Part shown: positions 62,671 through 64,000 of the stretch, piece by piece | Layout of the letters: each line of letters opens with the position of its first letter | How positions within the stretch are numbered: position 1 is the first letter of the stretch | From: Terrisporobacter petrolearius | GTDB lineage: Bacteria > Bacillota > Clostridia > Peptostreptococcales > Peptostreptococcaceae | Assembly (NCBI RefSeq): GCF_020748185.1 | Contig: NZ_JAHZMO010000005.1 | Location: 108,469 to 172,468 of the forward strand | DNA: 64,000 nucleotides | Direction of reading: 5' to 3' | The notes under the pieces: model-generated | What the model was told of the DNA's origin: nothing | The model's input: the letters and a program-made list of their open reading frames with translations, nothing else | The model's database searches: none | Made by a program: the position numbers and the translations under genes

Positions 62671-63492
62671 TTATCCTCTAGTCTTTCCACCAGCTACATT
62701 TACAGTAACCCCATGAATATACCCAGCTCTTTCAGATGCTAAGAAGCATACTGTATTTGCTACTTCACTTAGTTTTCCATCTCTTCCTATTGGAGTAGTC
62801 GATGACTTTGTATAACCAGCTCTTAATTGATCTACTGTTATTCCTCTCGTATATGAAAGCGCTTCTTCATATGCTAAAGTTCTTAATCCTGTAGCTTCCA
62901 TTATTCCTGGTGCCACCCCTACAACTCTTACTCCTTTTTTACCAAGCTCTTTTGCCCAAGATCTTGTAAATGAATTTACTGCATTTTTACTTGCTGCATA
63001 TATTCCTTGCCCTTCAGAACCTTCAAGACCACATTCAGAAGACATATTTATTATTACACCATGTCCCTGTTTTACCATTTCTCTTCCTGCAATTTGTGCA
63101 CATAAATATACTCCCTTTACATTTATGTCCATTACTTTATCATATATATTATCATTTAGTTCATACTTACTATTTTCTTCTTTATCATCAATTAGTAAAG
63201 AAGGTATATTTATACCTGCATTATTTACTAATACATCTACGCTTCCAAAAGTTTCTTTAGCTTTTTTTACTGCTGAACTTATACTTTCTTTATCTGTTAC
63301 ATTCATATTTGCATATAACATTTTGCCACTGTTTTCTTCTATTTGAAATTCTGGCTCATTTGGATTTAAATCACATACAACTACATTTGCCCCTACATTT
63401 AAAAATTCCTGTGCAACGGCTCTCCCAATTCCTGAAGCTCCACCTGTAACAAGGACTGTTTTATTTTCTAAACTTAACCATGATTTTTCCAT
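62671..63492 (-). CDS. srlD: Sorbitol-6-phosphate 2-dehydrogenase (SDR family)
   Basis: 273-residue short-chain dehydrogenase that oxidises sorbitol-6-phosphate to fructose-6-phosphate with NAD+. Cofactor motif TGGASGIG (residues 16-23), NNAG, catalytic Ser in INMSSECGLEGSEGQG and YAASKNAV with the Tyr/Lys pair. The longer acidic insert around DDKEENSKYELND matches SorF-type enzymes. First gene of the sorbitol operon. GGAGAC lies 7 bases before the ATG. Confidence 0.92.
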   Translation of the reverse strand: MEKSWLSLENKTVLVTGGASGIGRAVAQEFLNVGANVVVCDLNPNEPEFQIEENSGKMLYANMNVTDKESISSAVKKAKETFGSVDVLVNNAGINIPSLLIDDKEENSKYELNDNIYDKVMDINVKGVYLCAQIAGREMVKQGHGVIINMSSECGLEGSEGQGIYAASKNAVNSFTRSWAKELGKKGVRVVGVAPGIMEATGLRTLAYEEALSYTRGITVDQLRAGYTKSSTTPIGRDGKLSEVANTVCFLASERAGYIHGVTVNVAGGKTRG

Positions 63493-63733
63493 TCGCTTGT
63501 CTCCTTATCTATTATTTGTTAAGATAAGTCTACCAAATATGCTAATTTTAATTAATATCATCTTTTTCCCGGTAGAAGAATTTCTCAGTTATAATTTATT
63601 CAATTTAATTTAATGTTTCTATGATGATATTATACTAATATAATAAATGGTTTGTACATATCACTTAAACTATTACCAAATATTGGCTGATAATTATCAC
63701 CTATATAATTATTCTTTAGCCTTTTATAAACAT
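63493..63733. other. Promoter region of the sorbitol operon
   Basis: AT-rich non-coding spacer upstream of srlD. TTATACTAATATAAT-type sequence near 63629-63645 could be a promoter element. No clear cre site or regulator palindrome was identified. Confidence 0.35.
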
Positions 63734-63782
63734 AAAAAATTCGCTTCGCTTATGTCGCCAATGGCTTGTCCCGTTGCTCAAG
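63734..63782. repeat. Dispersed intergenic repeat, second copy
   Basis: AAAAAATTCGCTTCGCTTAT followed by GTCGCCAATGG, with CCGTTGCTCAAG at the end. It matches both ends of the 42231-42300 element, with a shorter centre. Confidence 0.6.
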
Positions 63783-63802
63783 CTATAAAGTTTCCTTACA
63801 AT

Positions 63803-63857
63803 TAAAAAAGGTATTGAATTTTAATGCTAAAAACATCTCAATACAATACCTTTTATT
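63803..63857 (-). terminator. Terminator after glmS
   Basis: Stem AAAAGGTATTG / CAATACCTTTT with a loop of about 28 bases, just past the glmS stop. Confidence 0.8.
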
Positions 63858-63873
63858 CTTTTAAACTCTATTT

Positions 63874-64000
63874 TTATTCAACTGTAACTGACTTAGCTAA
63901 GTTTCTAGGCTTATCTATGTCACACCCTCTCATTTGGGCTACATGATATGAAAGTAGCTGCATTGGTACAACAGCTGTTATACTTGCAAACATATCATCA
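63874..64000 (-). CDS. glmS: Glutamine-fructose-6-phosphate aminotransferase, C-terminal fragment (window edge)
   Basis: Only the last 41 codons are in the window. They read [20 protein letters not shown], then [19 protein letters not shown] and stop, the highly conserved GlmS C-terminus. The enzyme makes glucosamine-6-phosphate for cell wall synthesis. The 5' part, and any glmS ribozyme, lie beyond the window. Confidence 0.93.
   Translation of the reverse strand, partial: DDMFASITAVVPMQLLSYHVAQMRGCDIDKPRNLAKSVTVE

Overview
This is a low-GC, Gram-positive genome segment with AGGAGG-type ribosome binding sites. Its amino-acid-fermenting clostridial gene set (glycine reductase selenoproteins, a proline racemase-family enzyme, TauE/SafE permeases, citrate lyase, sigma-54) points to the Peptostreptococcaceae, near Clostridioides, Paraclostridium, Paeniclostridium or Terrisporobacter. 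That placement is inferred from gene content and protein resemblance only. Almost every gene lies on the minus strand. No tRNA, rRNA, complete insertion sequence, prophage or CRISPR array was seen.

Layout, left to right. 0-4.3 kb: citrate fermentation genes (citD-citE-citF, then a 2-hydroxycarboxylate transporter that runs off the edge). 4.6-8.3 kb: a serine biosynthesis block (aminotransferase, SerA, DUF1015). 8.3-18.6 kb: housekeeping genes (AI-2E-type permease, FtsH, CPBP protease, PHP phosphoesterase, S1-domain protein, SfsA, split chromate transporter, RpoN). 18.8-26.2 kb: an ABC exporter, three TauE/SafE permease paralogues around a proline racemase-family gene, and a formate/nitrite-type channel. 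26.4-38.1 kb: the glycine reductase region. 38.4-42.2 kb: a ROK kinase, a LacI regulator with an internal deletion, an AmmeMemoRadiSam fusion protein with a decayed radical-SAM partner, and a hydrolase fragment. 42.5-46.3 kb: a siderophore uptake operon with Fur-like boxes. 46.4-56.6 kb: a phosphodiesterase, a sigma/anti-sigma/YfjL-like module, MerR, DbpA, a MarR-MATE pair, a class V aminotransferase, a Cys-rich protein of unknown function and YitT. 56.6-63.5 kb: a sorbitol PTS operon with its regulators, an aldolase and a PHP phosphatase. 63.9 kb: the 3' end of glmS.

The most distinctive part is the glycine reductase region. One complete operon (tandem glycine riboswitch, grdX, grdE, grdB, trxB, trxA, grdA, a fused grdC-grdD) lies downstream of a partial duplicate (its own tandem glycine riboswitch, grdE2, grdB2, and a grdA remnant that lost its 5' two thirds including the selenocysteine codon). 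Three in-frame UGA codons (grdA, grdB, grdB2) must be read as selenocysteine. The three spacers around trxA and trxB carry degenerate copies of one intergenic repeat that also occurs near 5.87 kb.

Together the genes describe an anaerobe that ferments glycine by Stickland chemistry and can also use citrate and sorbitol. It takes up iron-siderophore complexes under probable Fur control. All similarity statements rest on reading the sequences by eye; no database search was run.
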